This document shows, one piece after another, positions 14,838 through 22,091 of a DNA stretch of 40,595 bases; the stretch's first letter is position 1, and each line of letters opens with the position of its first letter. The DNA comes from a virus: positions 1 to 40,595 of IMG/VR virus record IMGVR_UViG_3300027365_000029. The stretch is one strand, 5' to 3'. A program made the translations under genes and the position numbers. A model generated the notes under the pieces. The model was not told the origin of the DNA, made no database searches, and was given only the letters and a program-made list of their open reading frames with translations.

Positions 14838-15845
14838 ATGGCAAACGTGCAGACCGCTGAAAAAGCCAAACTCATGTACGAGGCCGGGCAGGATTTTACC
14901 GATTTCACCGCCCTGACCAACGATGGAGACAACAAGACCTATACCTCGGATGCGGACCTGTTTTCCGCGCGCTCCGGGTATGAGCCGGAGATCCGGCCCA
15001 ACGGGCTGATAACCGGGGGCACGGTCACTCCGGGCTCATCCAACGACACAGCGGATGTGGCCGCCCTGACTTGCTATCTGGCCGGGGATCAGACATCCGT
15101 GTCCGAGGCATCCGGGGAGAGCGTGACCCGGCCAACGGATGACGTGGCCAAGATAGACTCCATCACTGTGACCGCGGCCGGGGCCATTGCCGTGGTCGAG
15201 GGCACCGAGGCCACGTCCGGGACCACGTTTTCATCCGAGCGCGGAGCAGCCGGAGGCCCGCCCTGGATACCCTCGGACTCCATCGAGATCGCCCAGGTGC
15301 GCATGACTTCCATGGCCTCTGCCCCTATTGCCGAGGACGAGATCAAGCAGATCGTGGGCACTCACTGCGAGCGCTTTGATTACCCGGTCTGGGAGGTGTC
15401 CAACCGTGACGCCCAGGTCGAGTTCGTTGCCGCCCTGTCCGAGATCCACTCCGACGACTCCGGGAGCACTACCAGCACCAAGGGCGTGTACGCCAAATAC
15501 TACGAGCCGCAGTTCACCGAGCAGCCTTACGCCTCGGACTTCACCCCGCCGGAAAATTCGCACTCGGTCAATTCCACCCAGGTGTACGGGGCAACCATTG
15601 CTTCCACCTCGGCCAGCCTGGGCCAGGGTTCGTTCACCGCGCTTTTAAAAGACGGGGTCACGGACAACCTGATCGGGCTCAAGGATGAGACCCTGTGGTT
15701 TAAATTCTATCCGGACCGCAACAAATCCCCGTACCTGCTCTGCCAAGGCAAGCTGGGCATCTCCCGCAGTTATCCGGCCGGGGATAATATAAGCGCGTCC
15801 TGCACCATCTCCGCGACCGAGACCGGCAAAGAGGTCAGCAGCTAA
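14838..15845 (+). CDS. Major tail tube protein
   Basis: A 335-aa protein placed between the terminator and the frameshifted chaperone, where the tube protein is expected. A GGAGGAATAAATC site precedes ATG 14838. The beginning (AKLMYEAGQDFTDF) and end (LGISRSYPAGDNISASCTI) bracket a central insertion of about 100 residues (VEGTEATSGTTF onward) that may be a surface Ig-like or decoration part. Its last base is shared with the first base of the next ATG. Confidence 0.75.
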   Translation: MANVQTAEKAKLMYEAGQDFTDFTALTNDGDNKTYTSDADLFSARSGYEPEIRPNGLITGGTVTPGSSNDTADVAALTCYLAGDQTSVSEASGESVTRPTDDVAKIDSITVTAAGAIAVVEGTEATSGTTFSSERGAAGGPPWIPSDSIEIAQVRMTSMASAPIAEDEIKQIVGTHCERFDYPVWEVSNRDAQVEFVAALSEIHSDDSGSTTSTKGVYAKYYEPQFTEQPYASDFTPPENSHSVNSTQVYGATIASTSASLGQGSFTALLKDGVTDNLIGLKDETLWFKFYPDRNKSPYLLCQGKLGISRSYPAGDNISASCTISATETGKEVSS

Positions 15846-16318
15846 TGGGGTTTGACGTAAAGTCATTTAAAAAAGCCAGGTTCGAGGACCGGACCAAGCA
15901 AGTTCCGGTCCCGGACCTGAAAGACTGGTTTGCCGAGGGCGAGGACCCGGTCTTTGTCGTGCGCGGGCTGACAGCCGAGGAACTGGCCCGGTGCAATGAG
16001 GCAGTACGGAAAAACCGGAACATGGACGCGGTGGTCCAGGCCCTGCACAGCCGGAACCAACAGGAAAAGATCCAGGCCATGCGCGAGATGCTCGGAGTGA
16101 CCCAGTCCGTGCCCGATGACCTGGCCAAGCGTCTGGAGCAGTTCGCCCTGGGCACGGTTGACCCGGACATGGACCATGAAACAGCGGTCAAATTCGCCGA
16201 GGCCTATCCGGTGGAGTTCTACCAGATCACAACCCAGATCATGGACCTCACCGGCCAGGGCCGGCAGGTGGCAAAAAAAAAGAGCTCTGGGCCGACCCCG
16301 AAGTCAGGGGAGCCCTAG
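15845..16318 (+). CDS. Tail assembly chaperone (gpG-like)
   Basis: A 157-aa protein in the slot of lambda gpG, between tube and tape measure. It keeps the tape measure protein soluble during tail assembly. The C-terminus runs through AKKKSSGPTPKSG. It ends at 16318 in zero frame. Ribosomes that slip back one base at the A9 run 16273-16281 would instead add the extension ending at 16446, giving a G-T type product of about 200 aa. The start overlaps the tube-protein stop. Confidence 0.78.
   Translation: MGFDVKSFKKARFEDRTKQVPVPDLKDWFAEGEDPVFVVRGLTAEELARCNEAVRKNRNMDAVVQALHSRNQQEKIQAMREMLGVTQSVPDDLAKRLEQFALGTVDPDMDHETAVKFAEAYPVEFYQITTQIMDLTGQGRQVAKKKSSGPTPKSGEP
16273..16282 (+). promoter_or_regulatory. 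Programmed -1 frameshift slippery site
   Basis: Nine A then G, read GCA AAA AAA AAG in zero frame. Both AAA codons can re-pair after a one-base backward slip. The -1 frame stays open for 55 further codons with protein-like content. Tail chaperone genes of most long-tailed phages use this device. Confidence 0.82.
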
Positions 16319-16446
16319 CTCTTTGTTACCACAAGGGCCGGTTTCTGTTCGAAGTCCGGCCCGATATATTTCCCGAAGGCTATCTGACCGTGCTGGAGAT
16401 CGAACTGTGGGACGAATACTACCGCCAGCTCAATCAGCGTCAATGA
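16279..16446 (+). CDS. -1 frameshift extension of the tail chaperone (gpT-like)
   Basis: No own start codon. The frame begins within the A-run and codes KELWADPEVRGALALCYHKG and further to EYYRQLNQRQ, stopping at TGA 16444-16446. It is acidic and aromatic-rich, like other T extensions that contact the tape measure. It overlaps the 3' end of the reverse-strand zinc-ribbon gene by 17 bp, so that gene was inserted right after the end of T without destroying it. Confidence 0.8.
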   Translation, partial: KELWADPEVRGALALCYHKGRFLFEVRPDIFPEGYLTVLEIELWDEYYRQLNQRQ

Positions 16447-16777
16447 TGCGCCGGGCCGCCGGGGAGTTTATGGGCACCAGCTGCTCCCCGCCGCAGTTGG
16501 GGCAGACCTCCCTGGATTTGCTCATGCAGTATCCGAGATACAAGAGTCCGGGGATGATCCAGAGCATTAAAAGCAGGATGAAAATTATGACGCTGAAGGA
16601 AGTCTTTTTTCTGGGCATGACCCGCTCCCCGCATAGTACGCACACCTTTTCCATCTGCCCTTTTTGCCGGGCACTTCGGTTGAGCATTTTTTCATATTTC
16701 AGGTTTTCCCCGCAGGCCGGGCAGACGTCCATTTCCGAAGGGATGTCCGGCGCTCCGCATTTGGGACAGGTAAGCAT
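16430..16777 (-). CDS. Zinc-ribbon membrane protein (reverse-strand moron)
   Basis: A 115-aa protein on the opposite strand between chaperone and tape measure. It opens MLTCPKCGAPDIP and continues with CPACGEN, a classic paired zinc ribbon. A third pair (CVLC at about 46-49), one strong membrane span (FSVIIFILLLMLWIIPGLLYLG) and a last CPNCGG follow. It must be transcribed independently of the tail operon, from a promoter inside the 5' part of the tape measure gene, so it is probably expressed in the lysogen. Function unknown; membrane zinc-ribbon proteins are often regulatory or envelope-associated. Its ribosome site is one half of a palindrome shared with the tape measure gene. Confidence 0.72.
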   Translation of the reverse strand: MLTCPKCGAPDIPSEMDVCPACGENLKYEKMLNRSARQKGQMEKVCVLCGERVMPRKKTSFSVIIFILLLMLWIIPGLLYLGYCMSKSREVCPNCGGEQLVPINSPAARRIIDAD

Positions 16778-16787
16778 GGAGGCCTCC
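16778..16787. promoter_or_regulatory. Palindromic Shine-Dalgarno serving two divergent genes
   Basis: GGAGGCCTCC is its own reverse complement. On the plus strand its GGAGG lies six bases before TTG 16789 (tape measure). On the minus strand the other half gives GGAGG five bases before ATG 16777 (zinc-ribbon protein). Confidence 0.75.
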
Positions 16788-16788
16788 G

Positions 16789-19260
16789 TTGGCTGATTTA
16801 AAGAAAACGATTGATGTTGTCCTCAATGGCGAGGATAGAGCATCGCGCCAGATAAGGCAAGTGGATGATACCCTGGGCGGATTGCGCACCCGCTTCGGCG
16901 GGGTGGCCGCTACCGGGGCCAAGGCGGCCACCGCCATAGCCGCAGTGGGCGCGGCCGTGTCCGCGCTTATCGGGGCCGGGCTGAAGCAGGCCTACGACCA
17001 GGCCGTGCAGTTCGAGACGGCCATGGTCGAGCTGGAGAAAGTCCTGGGCGATCAGCCGGAGCAGCTGGACGCGGCCAAGGTCGCGGCCATGGAGCTGTCC
17101 AACGAGTACGGCATAAGCTCGAAAAAGATCATCGAGTCCATGGCCGGCTGGGTGCAGGCCGGATATGATATTCAGGAGGCCACCAGTCTGGCCGAGGAAT
17201 CCATTGCCCTGATGTACACCTCGGAGCTGGACGCGGCCCAGGCCACGCAAACCCTGACCAAGATCATGAAGGGGTTCGGCCTGGAAGTGGGCGACGCCCG
17301 GGGCAAGCTGGACGTGGCCAACGAGATCTCCAACAACTACGCCTCCAGCGTGGGCCAGCTGACCGAGGCCATGAGCCGGGTGGCGCCCATCGCCTCGGCC
17401 ATGGGCCTGTCTTTCGAGGAGATGTCCTCGTTTCTGGTCCCGGCCATCGAGAAATTCCAGGACGGGCAGCGGGTGGGAACCGCGTTCGCCAAAATCCTGA
17501 ACAACCTGGTCAGCGATACCGGCCGGGTTTCCGAGGGGCTCAAGACCCTGGGTGTGTCCCAGCGGGACGCGAACGGGGATCTGCGCTCCGGCAAGGATAT
17601 TCTTTACGACGTGGCCGGTGCCTTTCAGGACATAAGCCCGGGGCAGAAGACATTTGTCGCCCAGCAACTGGCCGGTGCGGAACACTCGGCCAAATTCCTG
17701 GCCACTATGAATTCATTTGACAAGGTGGGCGCGGTCTATGAAACGGCCATCGGCTCCGCCGGATCGGTCACCGAGGAATTGCAGGCCCAACTGGAAAGCG
17801 CGCAGCGCCAGCTGGACCGCTGGGACACGGCCTGGGAGAATCTGTCCACCACCGTGGGCGACGAGTTCCGTTTGGCCGCGACCGAGGCGGTCCAGGGGGG
17901 CACGGCCATAGTCAACGCCCTGCAGGAGAGCGTGGACGCCGGGGCCATGGACCCGTTCTTCGATCAGCTGCGGGAAATGTTCGGGGAACTCAGCCTGTAT
18001 CTGGAGGAAGTGGCCGAGGTACTGCCCCAGGCCATGGAGCAGGTCAACTGGGACGATCTGGCCGACTCCATCGGCAATGTCGGGGAGGCCTTCGGCGGAC
18101 TGTTCGACGATCTGGACCTGACCACGGCGGAAGGCCTGGCCCGGGCCATCCAGCGCGTGGTGGACGTGGGCGCCAACCTGATAGATTTTTTCGCCAACTT
18201 CGTGAACGTCATCTCCCCGGTCCTGTCCATCATCATGACCCTGATCGAGGAGTTCAACGACCTGTACAACTCCATATCCTTTGTCTGGAACAACGCCCAG
18301 GCCCTGGTCGGTTTGGCCGTATCCACCATCCTGGACTGGCTGCAGAAGCTGTGGGAGGGCCTGGACAACATCCCCCTGGTGGATTTCTCCGGGCAGATCC
18401 AGGCCATGAAAAACATGAAAGACTCGGTGTATGAGAACGTGCAGAAGAGTCTGGACGACGCGGCCGAGGCCTCGGACAACCTGCGCCGGGGCATAGACAG
18501 AATCCCGGAGGAAAAGAGCGTGCGGGTCGATGTCCGGGACGACGGCTCCGGGGAAAAGACGCGGCAGAAGATCGAGGATCTGTTGCCCGAAGGCTACGAC
18601 GTGGGCGTGCGCATCGAGGAGGACGACTCGGTCGAGGAGATCCGGCAAAAACTGAAAAAGCTGGATGAGAACAAGAACGTGGACGTGGAGGTGGACGATC
18701 AGGGCACGGCCGAGGACACAAAGGAAAAAGTGGACCAGATCCCGGCTGAAAAGAAAATGGAGCTGCAGACCGAACTCAAAGAACAGCAGCTGGAAAAAGA
18801 CATAGCCCGGATCGAGTCCCGGGGGGAGCTGGCCCAGAAGGCGTTTAAGTACAAGGCGGACGTGGACATCGCGGACATTGAGGCCGGGGCGGAGAAGATG
18901 AAGGCCCTGGCCGAGAACGCGGCCAAGAGTTTTGAGAGCACCGGGGACGTGATCGGCGATCTCATGGGCTCATATGCGGACATCGGGGACGATATCGGCA
19001 AGGAATGGCGCATCCAGGACTGGATCGATCAGGAGCAGAAGCGCCGGGATGAATTGCTTGATACCCAGCGGGATTTGACCCAGGCGGAGATTGATTACAC
19101 CCGGGCCAAGACGGACGCCCTGCAGAGCGGGGACGGTCAGATCCGGATCGAGGCTTCCGGACTGGAGCCGGAGCTGGAAGCGTTTATGTGGCGCATAATT
19201 GAGCGCGTGCAGATCCGGGCTAATGAAGAGGCCAGCGAGTTCCTTTTGGGGGTGGGCTAG
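16789..19260 (+). CDS. Tail tape measure protein
   Basis: An 823-aa scaffold that sets tail length. After a short start (MADLKKTIDVVLNGEDRASR) the TP901-type conserved core begins near residue 70 with a QFETAMVELEKVLG motif. It includes SKKIIESMAGWVQAGYD, ASSVGQLTEAMSRVAPIASA and FVAQQLAGAEHSAKFL. Hydrophobic segments around 460-540 would serve the channel or membrane step. About 570-660 has three successive VxVxVxDxG-like units (RVDVRDDGSGE, VGVRIEEDDS, VDVEVDDQGTAED). The start is TTG with GGAGG six bases upstream. By lambda scaling the tail would be of medium length. Confidence 0.9.
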   Translation: MADLKKTIDVVLNGEDRASRQIRQVDDTLGGLRTRFGGVAATGAKAATAIAAVGAAVSALIGAGLKQAYDQAVQFETAMVELEKVLGDQPEQLDAAKVAAMELSNEYGISSKKIIESMAGWVQAGYDIQEATSLAEESIALMYTSELDAAQATQTLTKIMKGFGLEVGDARGKLDVANEISNNYASSVGQLTEAMSRVAPIASAMGLSFEEMSSFLVPAIEKFQDGQRVGTAFAKILNNLVSDTGRVSEGLKTLGVSQRDANGDLRSGKDILYDVAGAFQDISPGQKTFVAQQLAGAEHSAKFLATMNSFDKVGAVYETAIGSAGSVTEELQAQLESAQRQLDRWDTAWENLSTTVGDEFRLAATEAVQGGTAIVNALQESVDAGAMDPFFDQLREMFGELSLYLEEVAEVLPQAMEQVNWDDLADSIGNVGEAFGGLFDDLDLTTAEGLARAIQRVVDVGANLIDFFANFVNVISPVLSIIMTLIEEFNDLYNSISFVWNNAQALVGLAVSTILDWLQKLWEGLDNIPLVDFSGQIQAMKNMKDSVYENVQKSLDDAAEASDNLRRGIDRIPEEKSVRVDVRDDGSGEKTRQKIEDLLPEGYDVGVRIEEDDSVEEIRQKLKKLDENKNVDVEVDDQGTAEDTKEKVDQIPAEKKMELQTELKEQQLEKDIARIESRGELAQKAFKYKADVDIADIEAGAEKMKALAENAAKSFESTGDVIGDLMGSYADIGDDIGKEWRIQDWIDQEQKRRDELLDTQRDLTQAEIDYTRAKTDALQSGDGQIRIEASGLEPELEAFMWRIIERVQIRANEEASEFLLGVG

Positions 19261-21735
19261 ATGGGCAAGGCTGTGGTGCTGCAGCATCTGGGCGAGGCTG
19301 AATACAGCGTGGAGCTCAAGTTCAACCGGGACCGGGCCGAGCAAAATATCTCCCGCATGCAGGAGCGCGCGGACAACCTGGAGACCGAGGTCATCCCGGA
19401 TCTGGAGGCTGCCCGAAACTCGGCCCAGACCGACATGAATGAGGCCTCCGCCGATCTGAACGCGGCCATTGACACCGGGACCCGGGAGGAAATCGAGACC
19501 GCGCAGGGTGTGTACCTGTCCGCGCACCAGGCGTATCTGGGCGCGGCCCGGGAGCTGTCCGCGGCCGAGGGGGAAAAGGCAGTTTTGCAGAGGCGCGTGC
19601 AAACCATCCAAAACAATTTGCCCGAGGACAAAACCATCTCCGCCTGGTGCGCGGATTATGTGACCAACCTGGAGGGCGAGGTGGGCACGGTGGAGGTCCC
19701 GGGCGAAAGGCAGCACGTGCAGCTCCGCCCCGGATACGAGGGCCGGGCCGCGTTCGACCCGCCCCGGGACGGGAGGATCACCCCGGTCATGTCCACCACC
19801 CCGGCGGGCGCGTTCTTTAATCTGGCCCTATTGCCCGGCTGGCAGCGGTGGATGCCGCAGTATCGCCTGGGGGTGATTGGCAATATCAATACGGACACGG
19901 ACACCTGCGACGTGACCCTGGACTCCGAGACCAGCTCGGTGCGCGACCTGTCCGTGGATCAGGATCTGGATCTGCAGGGCGTGCCCATCGAGTACATGAA
20001 TTGCCACTCGGCCGCGTTCAGCGACGGGGACCGGGTGCTGGTGGAATTTTTGGACCGCGATTTCACGGACCCGGTGGTGATCGGGTTCGAGAGCTCCCCC
20101 CTGCCCTGCGCCGGGGTGCTTTTGAGCCGGTGTCCGGAGCACCGGGAATACAAGTTCAGCCCCCTGGATTCGGATATAGAATTTTATGTAACCGAGGATG
20201 CCGGGGGGGAACTCGTGGTTTTCGCCGATCCGGACGGCAGCACCCCGGACGGACCGTGCGAGACCGAGCACGATCACTGGGAGTATTTCACCATAGACGG
20301 GTCCGGAGTTTCATCTGTGATCCACGCCGCGCACTCGAAAACCGAGTTTGCCCTGGATATATTCCCCCGGGCCAACCAGATATGGGACTTTTGCTCCAGA
20401 TATCCGGGACATCCCATTTGCGACGGGGGGCGGCCCCGCTCCTATGCCGAATTTTCCGAGGTCCCGTACACGGACTGGGAGGATACCCTGCAGGCCGTGA
20501 ACACTGACGTCAATGAAAACACCACATACCTGGAGGACATCGACGAGACCTGGGATATTATGGCCGTGCCCGGCGGTTCCGGTGACTGCGAGGACTATGC
20601 CCTGACCAAGATGCAGAAACTCGCGGACGCCGGTTTCCCCGCGGACGCCATGGATCTCTTGTACTGCACCCTGGACGGCACCCCGCACGCGGTCATGGTC
20701 GCGAACACGGACCAGGGCATATTCTATCTGGAGCAGACCCCGAACCAGCCCCTGCGCTATTACGAGGAACTGAAGGACAAAAACTGCATGACCAGGCTGC
20801 CCCGGCCGATCAGCATCGAGCCGGAATCCGGAGACGTGGAAATCACCTCCGCAGGCAATGTACTGGTGCACCATACCCCGGCGGAAATCATCACCGGGGT
20901 GGGCGAAAACAGCTGCGGAATCATCCGCATCTATTCCAACTATCTCCTGGCCCTGCAGGTGGAGGCGGTTTTGTCCAACGCGGAGGACCGGGTTTTCGCG
21001 ATCGACGATTACAGCGTGGCCGAAAACTGGATTTATGTCGCCGACTCTTACGCCCGGGTAATCGGGGATCAGGGGGACGAAATAGAGCTCATAAACAGCG
21101 ACGCCAATAACGGCACATACACCATCGCCTCTACGGAATACGGCCCGGACTATCAGACCGCGAAAATATATCTGCAGGAAAACCTGACTACGCCGGGGGA
21201 CGGCGAGGACATCCGCGAGGTGCGGCTTACAAACGTGGTCCTTTTCGGGAATGTGTACAATGTTTTGTATCGGTACGTGCACACCGGGGACCCCGGCACG
21301 GACTACGCGGAGATCGTGAATTATGAGTTCGTGCAGTATTTGCACCAGGACTGGGAGTGGAACGGCTCCGAATGGGTTCCTCCGGAGGATAACGCGATAA
21401 GCATAGGGCCATTTACCGGGGTTATCTGTGATGATCGGGAATCCGGATGTGGTTATGCCCAGCACCACCCGCTGGATTTATACAAGCTGGAAATAGGCGG
21501 GGCAGGCACGGAACCCATGCCCTTTTTTGTCGGCAAGCGAAACCACCAGGCCGGCTATGCGGTTGTAAGCAGAACGCATGGCGCAACAAAATATTCGTCA
21601 AAGCGATACGAGGCGGAGGGCGGAACAGCTTGCCCGTTCAGAGTAGTTTTGGATTATCCGGAAGATGATCAGGACCTGGCCGATTATTTTGAGAATTTGT
21701 CTTTCTATAACGACTTGGCTGCGGAGGATCAGTAG
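19261..21735 (+). CDS. Tail protein with LapG-like transglutaminase-type cysteine peptidase domain
   Basis: An 824-aa protein directly after the tape measure. Residues about 20-125 are a helical coiled coil. From about 400 a domain of the bacterial transglutaminase-like cysteine proteinase type (LapG family) is visible. The nucleophile is C443 in GDCEDYALTKMQKLADAGFP and H476 is in PHAVMVA. The position usually held by Asp seems to be E491 in FYLEQTPNQP. A module with ANNGTYTIAS near 620 also occurs in the next fibre gene. It may be a tail-tip enzyme acting on a host surface protein or on peptidoglycan peptides. The substrate is unknown. A structural transglutaminase-like fold without activity is possible because of the Asp to Glu change. 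Confidence 0.68.
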   Translation: MGKAVVLQHLGEAEYSVELKFNRDRAEQNISRMQERADNLETEVIPDLEAARNSAQTDMNEASADLNAAIDTGTREEIETAQGVYLSAHQAYLGAARELSAAEGEKAVLQRRVQTIQNNLPEDKTISAWCADYVTNLEGEVGTVEVPGERQHVQLRPGYEGRAAFDPPRDGRITPVMSTTPAGAFFNLALLPGWQRWMPQYRLGVIGNINTDTDTCDVTLDSETSSVRDLSVDQDLDLQGVPIEYMNCHSAAFSDGDRVLVEFLDRDFTDPVVIGFESSPLPCAGVLLSRCPEHREYKFSPLDSDIEFYVTEDAGGELVVFADPDGSTPDGPCETEHDHWEYFTIDGSGVSSVIHAAHSKTEFALDIFPRANQIWDFCSRYPGHPICDGGRPRSYAEFSEVPYTDWEDTLQAVNTDVNENTTYLEDIDETWDIMAVPGGSGDCEDYALTKMQKLADAGFPADAMDLLYCTLDGTPHAVMVANTDQGIFYLEQTPNQPLRYYEELKDKNCMTRLPRPISIEPESGDVEITSAGNVLVHHTPAEIITGVGENSCGIIRIYSNYLLALQVEAVLSNAEDRVFAIDDYSVAENWIYVADSYARVIGDQGDEIELINSDANNGTYTIASTEYGPDYQTAKIYLQENLTTPGDGEDIREVRLTNVVLFGNVYNVLYRYVHTGDPGTDYAEIVNYEFVQYLHQDWEWNGSEWVPPEDNAISIGPFTGVICDDRESGCGYAQHHPLDLYKLEIGGAGTEPMPFFVGKRNHQAGYAVVSRTHGATKYSSKRYEAEGGTACPFRVVLDYPEDDQDLADYFENLSFYNDLAAEDQ

Positions 21736-22083
21736 ATGCTGTCCATCACCACTAAAGATTTTGATCTGAACGGGCATGTGCTGCTTCAGCCGGATGTTGA
21801 CTCCAGGTTGCTGGACAACACCCGGCGCGTGTCCCGCACTGCCACTCTGGACGGCGGGTGCAGCATCGACGACCAGGGTTTTTCCCACGGGGACCGCACC
21901 CTGGATATCCGCCAGACCGGGGTTTCCGCGGATACGTTTGCCCGCCTGCAATACATCACCCGCACATATTCAAGCGTGCGCGTCTCCCAGCCGGACGGGG
22001 TGTTTAGCGGGTGCATAAGCAGCGTGAACATGGATAAGGGCACGGCAAAAATTAAAATATTGATCCAGGAAAAAATATCATAG
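21736..22083 (+). CDS. Tail protein, unknown
   Basis: A 115-aa protein starting MLSITTKDFDLNGHVLLQPD and ending VNMDKGTAKIKILIQEKIS, predicted mostly beta. It abuts the preceding gene without a gap and lies between the peptidase-bearing tail protein and the YadA-like fibre, so a tail-tip role is likely. The sequence is not recognised. Confidence 0.6.
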   Translation: MLSITTKDFDLNGHVLLQPDVDSRLLDNTRRVSRTATLDGGCSIDDQGFSHGDRTLDIRQTGVSADTFARLQYITRTYSSVRVSQPDGVFSGCISSVNMDKGTAKIKILIQEKIS

Positions 22084-22091
22084 GGGCGAAA

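Noticed and set aside
20311-21468. 385-aa reverse frame opposite the peptidase-bearing tail gene.
   Set aside because: Shadow frame. The plus strand carries recognisable catalytic motifs.
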